From: Candidatus Nanosyncoccus nanoralicus
GTDB lineage: Bacteria > Patescibacteriota > Saccharimonadia > Saccharimonadales > Saccharimonadaceae
Direction: 5' to 3'
Assembly: GCF_004138405.1 (NCBI RefSeq)
Contig: NZ_PRLL01000013.1
Coordinates: forward strand, 1 to 7,883
DNA: 7,883 nt
Positions 1 to 6,136 of this stretch are shown in pieces (position 1 is the first letter of the stretch; each line of letters starts with the position of its first letter). Under the pieces are notes generated by a model that was given only the letters and a program-made list of their open reading frames with translations, did not search any database and was not told the origin of the DNA. The position numbers and the translations under genes are program-made.

Positions 1-443
1 TTTTCCTTAAAATTCTTCACTAGACTCTTTTGCCTCATATTGTCTAGTTCTGAAAAAACATCATCAAGTAAAACAACCGGCCTCTTTCCAGTCTCTTGAA
101 AAATTAACTCTGCTTCAATAAATTTCATTGCCAAAATCATCGAGCGAAGCTCTCCTCGACTTGCCGTTCCATCCGCCCCTTCGCCATTAAAAAGAAATAC
201 AAAATCATCACGATGAATTCCAAATCCAGTATGTCCCAAAACTAAATCACGTTGCAACTCCGATTCTAGACGATTAAAATATTCCGCCTCAGAGATCTCA
301 CCGCCAAATAATTCTAGTTTCAAAGACACAAAATCACCATTATCCACAATTGAATGATAAACCTCAGAAAAAACTAAATTCAATTGTTCTAAATATTTTA
401 TCAGCTTCTGTCGAATTTCAAAACAAAACTTAGAAAGTAAAAA
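1..443 (-). pseudogene. recF: recF 3' fragment, out of frame and running off the window
   Basis: This is the C-terminal half of the DNA repair ATPase RecF, open from about 443 to the window edge but one frame away from the 5' fragment. It has no start of its own with a ribosome binding site. Translated in its frame it carries the RecF motif GHTGFGIHRDD (around 207-240), the ABC-type signature ASRGELRSM (around 148-175), and the Walker B/D-loop segment RPVVLLDDVFSELD (around 41-85). Joining the two fragments across a single copy of the repeat gives at least 327 residues, close to the usual RecF length of about 350-370. The first stretch (340-443) is the extra repeat copy and reads SKFCFEIRQKL where the other copy reads SKYGLEIRQKR, so it has lost a Gly and an Arg typical of the family. 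The piece is probably not translated. Confidence 0.82.
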
Positions 444-547
444 TTATCCACAATTGAATGATAAACTTCAGAAAAAACTAAATTCAATTGTTCTAAATAT
501 TTTATCCGCTTCTGTCGAATTTCAAGACCATACTTAGAAAGTAAAAT
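340..547. repeat. 104-bp tandem duplication inside recF
   Basis: Two head-to-tail copies, about 340-443 and 444-547, differ at about six positions (roughly 94% identical). Because 104 is not a multiple of three, the second copy shifts the recF frame. Each copy begins with a perfect DnaA box, TTATCCACA. At the junction ATTATCCA in one copy faces ATATTCCA at the far end of the other, a short similarity that could have guided slippage or microhomology-mediated duplication. Of the five differences that fall within recF codons, four change the amino acid, as expected if one copy is no longer under selection. Confidence 0.92.
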
Positions 548-1087
548 ATTCCATGAGAAAAAATCACTTCGAGAAATTTTTCCATCACCACCCTGATTAT
601 TATATTTTTTTAATAAATCATTCCTCTGCTTTAAGCTCTTTTCATATTTTAAGAGGGAATCACTATAAGACTCATCAAATTCTGTTAATACTCGATCAAA
701 ATAACTTCTTCTTTTTGTTGGACTCGTTGCCACTAAATGTAAGTCATCTGGTAAAAATAACACCACCGGATATCGATTTCGTTTTGGCAATCTCGCAACC
801 TTTTTATCTTCCACCAAAAACTGCTTCTTTTTTCCATCAAAAACCACTACCGTTTTCCTACCATCACAAAAATTCAGTTCCACTCGGTAAAAATCTGCTC
901 CCCGCTTTAGAATTTCACCATCACTTGCTTTAAAAGATTTACCTCTTAAAGCTTCATAAATTGCCTCCAAAACCGAAGTTTTTCCAGACCCGTTCTCGCC
1001 AATTAATAAACTTGTTTTCTTATTACATTTCAACAAAAATTCATCGTGGCTTCGAAAATTCACTAATTGCACACTTTGAATAATCAT
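401..1087 (-). pseudogene. recF: recF 5' fragment, truncated by a 104-bp tandem duplication
   Basis: This is the N-terminal part of RecF, the SMC-like ATPase that binds gapped DNA and, with RecO and RecR, loads RecA. Residues 30-38 form the Walker A loop GENGSGKTS, and KRRSYFDRVL followed by LKQRNDLLKK is typical of the RecF arm. The true reading frame holds to about residue 215 (VDN). It then enters the second repeat copy out of frame, adds 13 unrelated residues and stops at TGA (401-403). The product would lack the signature motif and Walker B, so it cannot form a normal ATP-hydrolysing dimer. The start ATG at 1087 has GGAG seven bases upstream, and the gene lies 23 bases after dnaN, so it is probably in the same transcript. 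Even if TGA were read as sense, a TAA follows at once. An assembly error is possible but argued against by the divergence of the copies. Confidence 0.85.
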
Positions 1088-1110
1088 TAACTAGCTCCAG
1101 TTTTATTAGC

Positions 1111-2214
1111 TTAACTCTTTAATGGCATAATAATATGGGTATAATTATTTGATTTTTCATTCCTAATTAACACTGGTGCTAATTTCCCAGAAATTCCAAA
1201 AGTTAAATTTTCTTCTTCAATTACATTAATTACATCAATTAGATATCTTGAATTTAAAATCACCTTACCATCGGCTAAAATTTCCGCTTCAATATCCGAA
1301 GCATTTTCACCAAATTCATTCGCCACTGAAGATACCGAAAAGGTCTGACTGTCGCTTTTAGCTTCACATATAATTGATCCACCAACCCCTCTTGAAAACA
1401 ATGCTGCTAATTTTACAATTCGGAGCAACTCCGCCTTACTCATTTTTATGTCCGAACCAACCTGTTCCGGAATCAATCTGCGATAATCAGGGAATGATCC
1501 ATCGATTAACTTAGATGTAATTTCAATCTCCCCTAAACGGAAGCGTACTTGAGAATTATCAAAAACAATTTCAATTTCATTCATATTATCAGACATTGCC
1601 CCAAGCACATCAACTAGACAACCAGAGGGAACAATCGCCTTCACATCGCTCTCCACCTTTTCAATAAATAACCTCTCAGCCAATCTATAACCATCCGTTG
1701 CCGCAATATATAAAGACCCCTCATATGTATTAAAATACACACCAGTTAAAGCTGGCCTCGTAGTATCCGATGAAGCCGCAATTTTCACCTCATTAATTCC
1801 GGTCTTAAATGCCTCTACGCTCATTCGATAAATTACTGCCTCAGCCTCATTAATATCAGGAAGTTCTGGAAAATCCTCCGCAGGTGCGCCATTAAAAGTT
1901 GACTTATATTTTCCGGAAGCCACAGTTAACCTTGAATCATTGCCACTTAGTTTCACCTCACCTTTTGGTAAGTTACCAACAAAGTCAGCTAATAGCCTAG
2001 CTGGTACGGTAATTTCACCATCCTTAGAATCGGCAACTCCTAAATAATTAACAATCGCCATATCTAGGTTGGTAGTAATTAACATCACCTTATTATTACT
2101 TGCTTTTATAAGTACATTATTCAAAATTGGTAAAGTCGTCTTACTTCCTGCTGCTACTCGACTCACAACGCCAAGAGCCTTCGCTAATTTTCCTTGTTCT
2201 ACTATGATTTCCAT
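1111..2214 (-). CDS. dnaN: DNA polymerase III beta subunit (sliding clamp)
   Basis: DnaN forms a ring-shaped homodimer that encircles DNA, tethers the replicative polymerase and binds other clamp-dependent proteins. The 367-residue length is normal for the three-domain clamp. Recognisable segments are TTLPILNNVLI (26-36), PAEDFPELP (111-119), RPALTGVYF (153-161), ATDGYRLA (172-179), LIDGSFPDYRRLIP (236-249) and the C-terminal IIMPLKS (361-367), which matches the usual clamp ending that helps form the peptide-binding pocket. The start is ATG at 2214, with AAGGAG a few bases upstream. The gene follows dnaA after a 251-base spacer that contains the probable origin unwinding site, and precedes recF by 23 bases. 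I saw no clear promoter of its own in the spacer, so it is probably transcribed at least partly from the dnaA promoter. Nothing in it looks truncated or unusual. Confidence 0.97.
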   Translation of the reverse strand: MEIIVEQGKLAKALGVVSRVAAGSKTTLPILNNVLIKASNNKVMLITTNLDMAIVNYLGVADSKDGEITVPARLLADFVGNLPKGEVKLSGNDSRLTVASGKYKSTFNGAPAEDFPELPDINEAEAVIYRMSVEAFKTGINEVKIAASSDTTRPALTGVYFNTYEGSLYIAATDGYRLAERLFIEKVESDVKAIVPSGCLVDVLGAMSDNMNEIEIVFDNSQVRFRLGEIEITSKLIDGSFPDYRRLIPEQVGSDIKMSKAELLRIVKLAALFSRGVGGSIICEAKSDSQTFSVSSVANEFGENASDIEAEILADGKVILNSRYLIDVINVIEEENLTFGISGKLAPVLIRNEKSNNYTHIIMPLKS

Positions 2215-2230
2215 AACTCTCCTTTATTAA

Positions 2231-2275
2231 ATAATTAATTGTAGTAGTAATAGGCTATGTGTAAAATGTGTATAA
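2231..2275 (-). other. probable origin unwinding site: tandem DnaA boxes, DnaA-trios, AT-rich tract
   Basis: Read on the minus strand, TTATACACA (2275-2267, 8 of 9 to the DnaA box) directly abuts TTTTACACA (2266-2258, 7 of 9). A short spacer TAGC follows, then CTATTACTACTAC. The complement, read 3' to 5' from 2253, gives the trios GAT, AAT, GAT, GAT (2253-2242), followed by the degenerate GTT and AAT. The tract then becomes almost pure A/T up to about 2223. This order of boxes, short spacer, trios and AT tract is that of the DnaA-trio basal unwinding system known from Bacillus, where a DnaA filament moves from the double-stranded boxes onto the trio strand and opens the duplex. Function is inferred from this layout; unwinding would start just upstream of the dnaN start codon. 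Confidence 0.72.
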
Positions 2276-2464
2276 CTATATTTTACAGAGGTAAACAAAT
2301 TATTCTTTTGTGTAAAACCTGTGGGATAACTTTGTAAAACTTAGTGGATAAATCTTACTTTTCAACATCTTTTTATTTAAAATTATTTTTTGGACTTCTT
2401 TCCACATAGTTTTCCTCTACTTTTTCACTAGGTTTTCCGCCCACCTTTCCACATCTTTTCCACA
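2258..2464. other. oriC DnaA-box cluster in the dnaA-dnaN spacer
   Basis: Besides the two unwinding-site boxes, this 251-base spacer holds TGTGTAAAA (2309-2317), AGTGGATAA (2343-2351, complement TTATCCACT, 8 of 9), CTTTCCACA (2398-2406 and 2445-2453, 7 of 9) and TTTTCCACA (2456-2464, 8 of 9). TGTGGGATAA (2320-2329) resembles a box with one extra base. The boxes near dnaN point towards dnaN and the unwinding site, whereas those next to the dnaA stop point the other way. A very AT-rich stretch lies at about 2361-2391. The density of box-like 9-mers between dnaA and dnaN supports this being the core replication origin. No gene is visible here. Confidence 0.8.
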
Positions 2465-2465
2465 A

Positions 2466-3842
2466 CTACTCACTTAATTGTTCTCTAATTTCACTTATTT
2501 CATCCCGCAGACTAAAATTCAACTTCATATCGGATTCAATTTTTTTAATTCCATGCATTACCGTTGTATGATCCTTAACTCCAACTTCCAAGGCAATTTT
2601 AGGGGTGCTCATTTGTAGATCTTTTGACATTAAAAACATTGCAACCTGTCTTGCAGTCTTAATATTAGAAACACGACTTTTTCCGCATAATTCATCAGGC
2701 GTAATATTATAATAATCTGAAACTTTTCCAACTATTGTCTTAGGGGTTAGGTTTCTACTTCTCACACTACCAGTTGAAATCGATGCTAATCCATCTTGAA
2801 TAATAGTTAATGGAGATACTCCCTTAAGTTCTGAAAGTGCAATAATTTTTCCATATAAACTCTGTAAGTCTCGGATATTCGTTTCGACATTTTTAGCGAT
2901 ATATTCAATTGCTTGATTTTCCACATCCACTCCATCAAATTCCGCCTTTGCATGTAAAATAGCACAACGGTCTTCAAAAGTTGGGTACTGTAAATCAAAT
3001 GCACCAGTCATAGTTAATCTTGATGCTAGACGTTCATCAACGGTCTTAATTTGGCTTGGTAGGCGATCACTCGTAATAATTACTTGCTTATTCGCCTGGT
3101 GCATATCGTTAAATATATTAAAGAATTCTTCTTGGCTTTTCTCTTTACCTACGATAAATTGAAAATCATCAATAATTAAAACATCAAGTTTTTGAAATTT
3201 TTTATGAAAATTCTCCATATCGCCTTTACGTACGGCAGTAATAAAGTCGCTGTAAAAATGGTTAATTGGTGTATAAAGAATTTTTAACTTAGGGTTTCGT
3301 TTTAGTAACTCATTTCCAATCGCTTCAACCAAATGTGTTTTTCCAAGCCCTGGTCCGCCATATAAGAAAAAAGGATTATACTTATCACCTGGATTTTCAA
3401 TAATATTTTTTGCTACCGCCACCGCAAGTTCATTATTTGTTCCGACCACAAAATTATCCATTGTGAATTTATTATTCAACCCAGTTAAAAGTGTTGGATT
3501 AAAATTATTTGTCGGTATCTTTATTTTTTCGACGGTGTTTACCCGTGTTTGTAGATCCTCTAGCACTACCTCGCGGGGTTTTTTAACGCGCGTTGCATTG
3601 TTTACAATGACGTAGTTTGTATTTTTTACAGATATTTTATTGGATATGAGGGCGTCTCTAATTTGTTGGTCAAATTTCTTACGAATATTTGCCTGCATAA
3701 AAATATTAGGTACTCCAATCTGGATCATTCCGTCATCGGTACTAATGAGGGAAGTGTTAGTTTGTGCAAAGAATGTTGCATAATTTTCCTGAGAAATTTT
3801 CTGTTCAAGTTCTGCGAGTACATTGTTCCACACATCAAACAC
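2466..3842 (-). CDS. dnaA: Chromosomal replication initiator DnaA
   Basis: DnaA is the AAA+ ATPase that binds 9-mer boxes at the origin, oligomerises when ATP-bound and melts the duplex for helicase loading. Numbered from the GTG at 3842 (458 residues), domain I covers about 1-80 and a short linker about 81-115. The AAA+ core has Walker A GGPGLGKTH (162-170), Walker B LIIDDFQ (222-228) and the arginine-finger segment DERLASRL (269-276). The C-terminal DNA-binding domain has TARQVAMFL (396-404) and the signature VGVKDHTTVMHGIKKI (420-435), where the usual GGRDHTTV reads GVKDHTTV. I chose the GTG at 3842 because GGAGG (3851-3855) is eight bases away. The in-frame GTG at 3848 would add two residues but leaves only two bases after GGAGG. 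The gene diverges from rpmH. Its promoter overlaps a DnaA box, which suggests autoregulation. Confidence 0.97.
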   Translation of the reverse strand: MFDVWNNVLAELEQKISQENYATFFAQTNTSLISTDDGMIQIGVPNIFMQANIRKKFDQQIRDALISNKISVKNTNYVIVNNATRVKKPREVVLEDLQTRVNTVEKIKIPTNNFNPTLLTGLNNKFTMDNFVVGTNNELAVAVAKNIIENPGDKYNPFFLYGGPGLGKTHLVEAIGNELLKRNPKLKILYTPINHFYSDFITAVRKGDMENFHKKFQKLDVLIIDDFQFIVGKEKSQEEFFNIFNDMHQANKQVIITSDRLPSQIKTVDERLASRLTMTGAFDLQYPTFEDRCAILHAKAEFDGVDVENQAIEYIAKNVETNIRDLQSLYGKIIALSELKGVSPLTIIQDGLASISTGSVRSRNLTPKTIVGKVSDYYNITPDELCGKSRVSNIKTARQVAMFLMSKDLQMSTPKIALEVGVKDHTTVMHGIKKIESDMKLNFSLRDEISEIREQLSE

Positions 3843-3850
3843 AGCCACTA

Positions 3851-3855
3851 CCTCC
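3851..3855 (-). promoter_or_regulatory. dnaA ribosome binding site that decides the start
   Basis: On the minus strand this reads GGAGG. It leaves only two bases before the GTG at 3848 but eight before the in-frame GTG at 3842, which favours the second GTG as the true start. Confidence 0.7.
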
Positions 3856-3886
3856 AGCTTCTTACCGTATAACCTTTATTACCTCT

Positions 3887-3895
3887 ATTATAACA
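3887..3895 (-). promoter_or_regulatory. dnaA promoter, extended -10
   Basis: The minus strand reads TGTTATAAT, a perfect -10 (3892-3887) with an upstream TG. No good -35 is visible: the bases 17 upstream are CTGTGG, part of a DnaA box. Transcription would begin near 3880, giving a leader of roughly 35-40 bases that contains GGAGG. DnaA binding at 3906-3914 would cover the -35 region. Confidence 0.65.
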
Positions 3896-3938
3896 AATTT
3901 TATACTTTTCCACAGGTTTTATTTTTTTAATTTTTTAT

Positions 3939-4014
3939 TATCTAATATAGAAAAAAATTCATAGGGGTGGATTTATCCACAACTTCTAATTAATAGGGTA
4001 TCTAATGTGGAAAA
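3939..4014 (+). repeat. 16-base direct repeat, one copy with a decayed DnaA box
   Basis: TATCTAATATAGAAAA (3939-3954) and TATCTAATGTGGAAAA (3999-4014) are 60 bases apart and differ at two positions. The second copy contains the box TGTGGAAAA; in the first, two G-to-A differences abolish it. Confidence 0.5.
3973..3981 (+). promoter_or_regulatory. perfect DnaA box TTATCCACA
   Basis: This is an exact match to the consensus DnaA 9-mer, the only perfect one in the intergenic origin regions. It sits between the dnaA and rpmH promoters. Confidence 0.85.
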
Positions 4015-4018
4015 CTTC

Positions 4019-4047
4019 TTGAAAAAAGTGGAAAACTACGGTATAAT
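4019..4047 (+). promoter_or_regulatory. rpmH promoter P1
   Basis: TTGAAA (4019-4024) and TATAAT (4042-4047) are separated by 17 bases, a near-ideal sigma-70-type promoter. A DnaA-box-like 9-mer (4027-4035) lies in the spacer and another (4006-4014) just upstream, so DnaA could repress or tune it. Initiation would be near 4054, giving a leader of about 55 bases. Confidence 0.8.
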
Positions 4048-4056
4048 TAAACACAG

Positions 4057-4085
4057 TTTACAAATACATGGATTATTAATATAAT
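4057..4085 (+). promoter_or_regulatory. rpmH promoter P2
   Basis: TTTACA (4057-4062) and TATAAT (4080-4085) are also 17 bases apart, forming a second, tandem promoter. Initiation near 4092 would leave a short leader that still contains the Shine-Dalgarno AAAAGGA (4098-4104). Its -10 lies inside the palindrome at 4066-4092. Confidence 0.62.
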
Positions 4086-4092
4086 CCTATGT
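4066..4092 (+). promoter_or_regulatory. palindrome/hairpin in the rpmH leader
   Basis: GGATTAT-TAAT-ATAATCC (4070-4087) is a perfect 7-bp inverted repeat. It is extended by ACAT (4066-4069) pairing with ATGT (4089-4092) across one bulged T. In a transcript from P1 it could fold just ahead of the ribosome binding site; as DNA it could be an operator over the P2 -10. The role is unknown. Confidence 0.5.
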
Positions 4093-4109
4093 GAAATAAA
4101 AGGAATAAT

Positions 4110-4247
4110 ATGCCAAAGCGTACATATCAGCCACATAAGCGTCAGCGCAAACAGGAACATGGTTTCATGAAGCGTAATGCTACTAAAAATGGGCAAAAAG
4201 TTTTAAAGCGCCGTCGCATTAAAGGACGTGCTCGTTTAACTTATTAA
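4110..4247 (+). CDS. rpmH: Large ribosomal subunit protein bL34
   Basis: bL34 is a small, very basic protein of the 50S subunit. The 45-residue product matches the family length. It begins [19 protein letters not shown], has MKRNATKNG in the middle and ends [13 protein letters not shown], all typical of L34. The start ATG is preceded by AAAAGGA (4098-4104) five bases upstream. Two tandem promoters lie ahead of it and a hairpin terminator directly follows, so it is probably transcribed largely as a single gene. In most bacteria rpmH is followed directly by rnpA; here an ABC exporter gene intervenes. The gene diverges from dnaA across the origin spacer, the standard arrangement, and its strong promoters share the spacer with DnaA boxes. 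Confidence 0.97.
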   Translation: MPKRTYQPHKRQRKQEHGFMKRNATKNGQKVLKRRRIKGRARLTY

Positions 4248-4251
4248 AAGA

Positions 4252-4277
4252 ATACCGCAAATGCGGTATCTTTTTTT
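4252..4277 (+). terminator. rho-independent terminator after rpmH
   Basis: ATACCGC-AAAT-GCGGTAT forms a perfect 7-bp stem (4252-4269). It is followed by C and seven T (4271-4277), beginning five bases after the rpmH stop. It separates rpmH from the downstream exporter gene. Confidence 0.88.
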
Positions 4278-4293
4278 CACTCTAAAATGTTTA

Positions 4294-4304
4294 TGCTATA
4301 TAAT
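4294..4304 (+). promoter_or_regulatory. exporter gene promoter, probably leaderless
   Basis: TGCTATATAAT (4294-4304) ends with TATAAT (4299-4304), ten bases before the ATG at 4314. Read as TG-n-TATATA (4294-4302) it is also an extended -10, with TTTTCA (4274-4279) as a weak -35 at 17 bases. No Shine-Dalgarno is present, so the transcript would start at or within a few bases of the ATG. Confidence 0.6.
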
Positions 4305-4313
4305 AAGTAGTAT

Positions 4314-6116
4314 ATGAAACATTTTCTTGAAACGATCCAATCCGTTTTTGAGATTGCTCCCAAAAAACGTTTCGAGGTTTTTGAGCTTTTTTTAAGCTTC
4401 ATGCTTTATAATCTTGTTAGTCTCTTGCCGCCGATTGCTACTGCCGGTATTATTTCGGTTATTACGCAAGGTTCCAATTTTCACGCCATCTGGTTTTATG
4501 TCATTCTTTTTCTACTTTTTTATATTATTGAATACACTCTCCTTGCCTGGAAATATTATATTTATGTCACCCTTTCTCATTATTATTACAATACAGTTCA
4601 GCAAAAGCTTTTTGACCATGTCATCAATAATATTTCGATTACTGAGAAAATCTCTCGCGGTCGCATTACAGATACTTTTAATGAAGACATTTCGTATCTT
4701 ATTCAAACTATCAATTCAGCGGCTATTGTGCTTACCGGTGTTATTCAGCTTCTCATCATCTTTCTGATTTTTGCTAGCTATAATGTGTCTATTGCTGTCG
4801 TCGCTCTCTTAATCGACCTTTTTTATATTTTTCTCATGTCAAAAAATTCCAAATTTGTCGCCAAGCATTTTGATGGGGTAAGAAAATATAAAGATCGTCT
4901 TCTCGATGTATTAAATGAGATTCTTAATAATTTAAGACAAATTAAAACCCTTAATCTTATGCCTATCTTGAATCGTAAAATTTCCTCAAATCGTAATAGT
5001 TTTGATGCTCAGTTCGATAAACGTTATCTGTATCTCACTGCTCGTTATTGTAAAATTCCGATGGTTATTCAGGTTGGTAAAATTATCCTCTATGTTTTAC
5101 TCGCTATTTTGGTTTTCAAAAATCAAATTACTATTGATAAACTCGTTCTCTTAATTAGTTATTATGAGATGGTTGTTTCAAACACTAATAAGACTCTCGA
5201 AGAATTATTAAATCTCAGTACCTATAATATTCGCCTTCAACGCATTAAGTCTATTCTTAATTATACTAGTTATACTAAGGGTAGCTATGGTGATTTAAAT
5301 AATGATTATATTAATGGTGATGTTCTTTTTGATAATGTTTCTTTTAGTATTAGTGGTCGTGAAATTCTTAAAAATGTTTCTTTTGAAGCCAAGCCAAATG
5401 AAATTACCGCCATTGTTGGTCGTCCAGGTTCTGGTAAGACCACTATCATTAACTTACTTTATCGTCTCTATTCAATCAAATCTGGTAATATTCTTATCGA
5501 TGGGGAATCAATTTATCATTACTCTAAAAAAGTCTATACCACTAACGTCTCTGGTGTTTTTCAAAAACCACTTATTTTTAAGATGAGTATCCGCGATAAT
5601 TTAAGTGTTTTTGATCGTAGTCAAAAACAGCAAATTAACGCCTGTAAGCGTGTTGGGATCTATGAAAAAATTCTTTCTCTCCCACGCGGTTTTAATACTG
5701 TTTTAAAAGAAAACCGTGGGCTTTTTACTGATGGTGAATTACAGAAACTTGCAATCGCAAGAGCTCTTCTTAGTAAAGCTGAAATTTTATTATTTGACGA
5801 AGTAACTAGCAATGTTGATCCAGAAACCTCAAAAGAAATTATTAATATTTTGGAGGATCTAAAAGAGGATCACACGGTGATTATTATTACTCATAAACCA
5901 GAAATTATGAAAATCGCCGATAAAATTGTAGTGTTAGACGCAGGACAAGTTGTTGCAAAAGGTAAAAATAAGGAAGTATTTACTAAAAGTCCACTTTATC
6001 GTACCTTGCGTAATGCAACTTTCACTAAACCTAGTATTGATGATGAGACTGAGCATATCATCGAGGACAGCTCCTCTGATTTTCTGGCTCATGATGAACC
6101 AGCTCTCGATCTATAA
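4314..6116 (+). CDS. ABC exporter half-transporter (fused membrane and ATPase domains)
   Basis: The 600-residue protein has an N-terminal type IV exporter membrane domain and a C-terminal ATPase domain, the layout of MsbA/LmrA-like half-transporters that work as dimers in the inner membrane. Hydrophobic segments lie near 25-50, 60-80, 135-155, 158-175, 250-268 and 275-290. ATPase motifs are Walker A GRPGSGKTT (369-377), Q-loop Q417, Walker B ILLFDE (491-496) with its catalytic Glu, D-loop SNVD (499-502) and H-loop His527. The signature reads FTDGE (471-475) instead of LSGGQ, and the A-loop region (VSFSIS, 342-347) lacks the usual aromatic residue. The last 30 residues are acidic and Ser-rich. 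The substrate is unknown, and no adjacent partner half is visible, so a homodimer is likeliest. It sits between rpmH and rnpA with a terminator before it and its own promoter; its base use resembles its neighbours. Confidence 0.9.
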   Translation: MKHFLETIQSVFEIAPKKRFEVFELFLSFMLYNLVSLLPPIATAGIISVITQGSNFHAIWFYVILFLLFYIIEYTLLAWKYYIYVTLSHYYYNTVQQKLFDHVINNISITEKISRGRITDTFNEDISYLIQTINSAAIVLTGVIQLLIIFLIFASYNVSIAVVALLIDLFYIFLMSKNSKFVAKHFDGVRKYKDRLLDVLNEILNNLRQIKTLNLMPILNRKISSNRNSFDAQFDKRYLYLTARYCKIPMVIQVGKIILYVLLAILVFKNQITIDKLVLLISYYEMVVSNTNKTLEELLNLSTYNIRLQRIKSILNYTSYTKGSYGDLNNDYINGDVLFDNVSFSISGREILKNVSFEAKPNEITAIVGRPGSGKTTIINLLYRLYSIKSGNILIDGESIYHYSKKVYTTNVSGVFQKPLIFKMSIRDNLSVFDRSQKQQINACKRVGIYEKILSLPRGFNTVLKENRGLFTDGELQKLAIARALLSKAEILLFDEVTSNVDPETSKEIINILEDLKEDHTVIIITHKPEIMKIADKIVVLDAGQVVAKGKNKEVFTKSPLYRTLRNATFTKPSIDDETEHIIEDSSSDFLAHDEPALDL

Positions 6117-6127
6117 TAAAATTATTG

Positions 6128-6136
6128 TGATAAAAT
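6128..6136 (+). promoter_or_regulatory. rnpA promoter, probably leaderless
   Basis: TGATAAAAT is an extended -10 (TG-n-TAAAAT) whose last base is eight before the rnpA ATG, which would put the first transcribed base at or next to the start codon. There is no Shine-Dalgarno and no good -35. A TATAAT at 6112-6117 overlapping the exporter stop codon is an alternative and would give a leader of about 20 bases. Confidence 0.5.

Larger units (their letters stand above)
3906..4035. other. oriC DnaA-box cluster in the dnaA-rpmH spacer
   Basis: This 261-base spacer holds TTTTCCACA (3906-3914, 8 of 9), the perfect box TTATCCACA (3973-3981), TGTGGAAAA (4006-4014, minus-strand TTTTCCACA) and AGTGGAAAA (4027-4035, minus-strand TTTTCCACT). 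The perfect box forms an inverted repeat with its left flank, GTGGAT-TT-ATCCAC (3967-3980). An AT-rich tract fills 3917-3960. Together with the cluster on the other side of dnaA this makes a bipartite origin. These boxes may act mainly as regulatory or loading sites, since trio-like repeats appear only on the dnaN side. No gene is visible between dnaA and rpmH. Confidence 0.75.

Noticed and set aside
401..403. UGA recoding as an explanation for the recF stop
   Set aside because: In that frame a TAA follows the TGA immediately, and the RecF sequence continues in a different frame, so recoding would not restore the protein.
553..933. Plus-strand open frame of 126 codons opposite recF
   Set aside because: It is antisense to conserved RecF coding sequence, shows no recognisable motif and has no ribosome binding site; its His/Phe/Leu-rich translation is what AT-rich antisense frames give.
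2320..2329. TGTGGGATAA as a DnaA box
   Set aside because: It is a 10-mer with an extra base inside the recognition core, so it was noted but not counted as a box.
3967..3980. GTGGAT-TT-ATCCAC as a terminator or pair of DnaA boxes
   Set aside because: The loop is two bases and no T run follows; the left half matches a DnaA box at only six of nine positions, so it is better read as one perfect box with a symmetric flank.
6063..6076. GAGGA-CAGC-TCCTC hairpin near the exporter stop, as a terminator
   Set aside because: It lies within the coding sequence, about 40 bases before the stop, has only a 5-bp stem and is not followed by a real T run.
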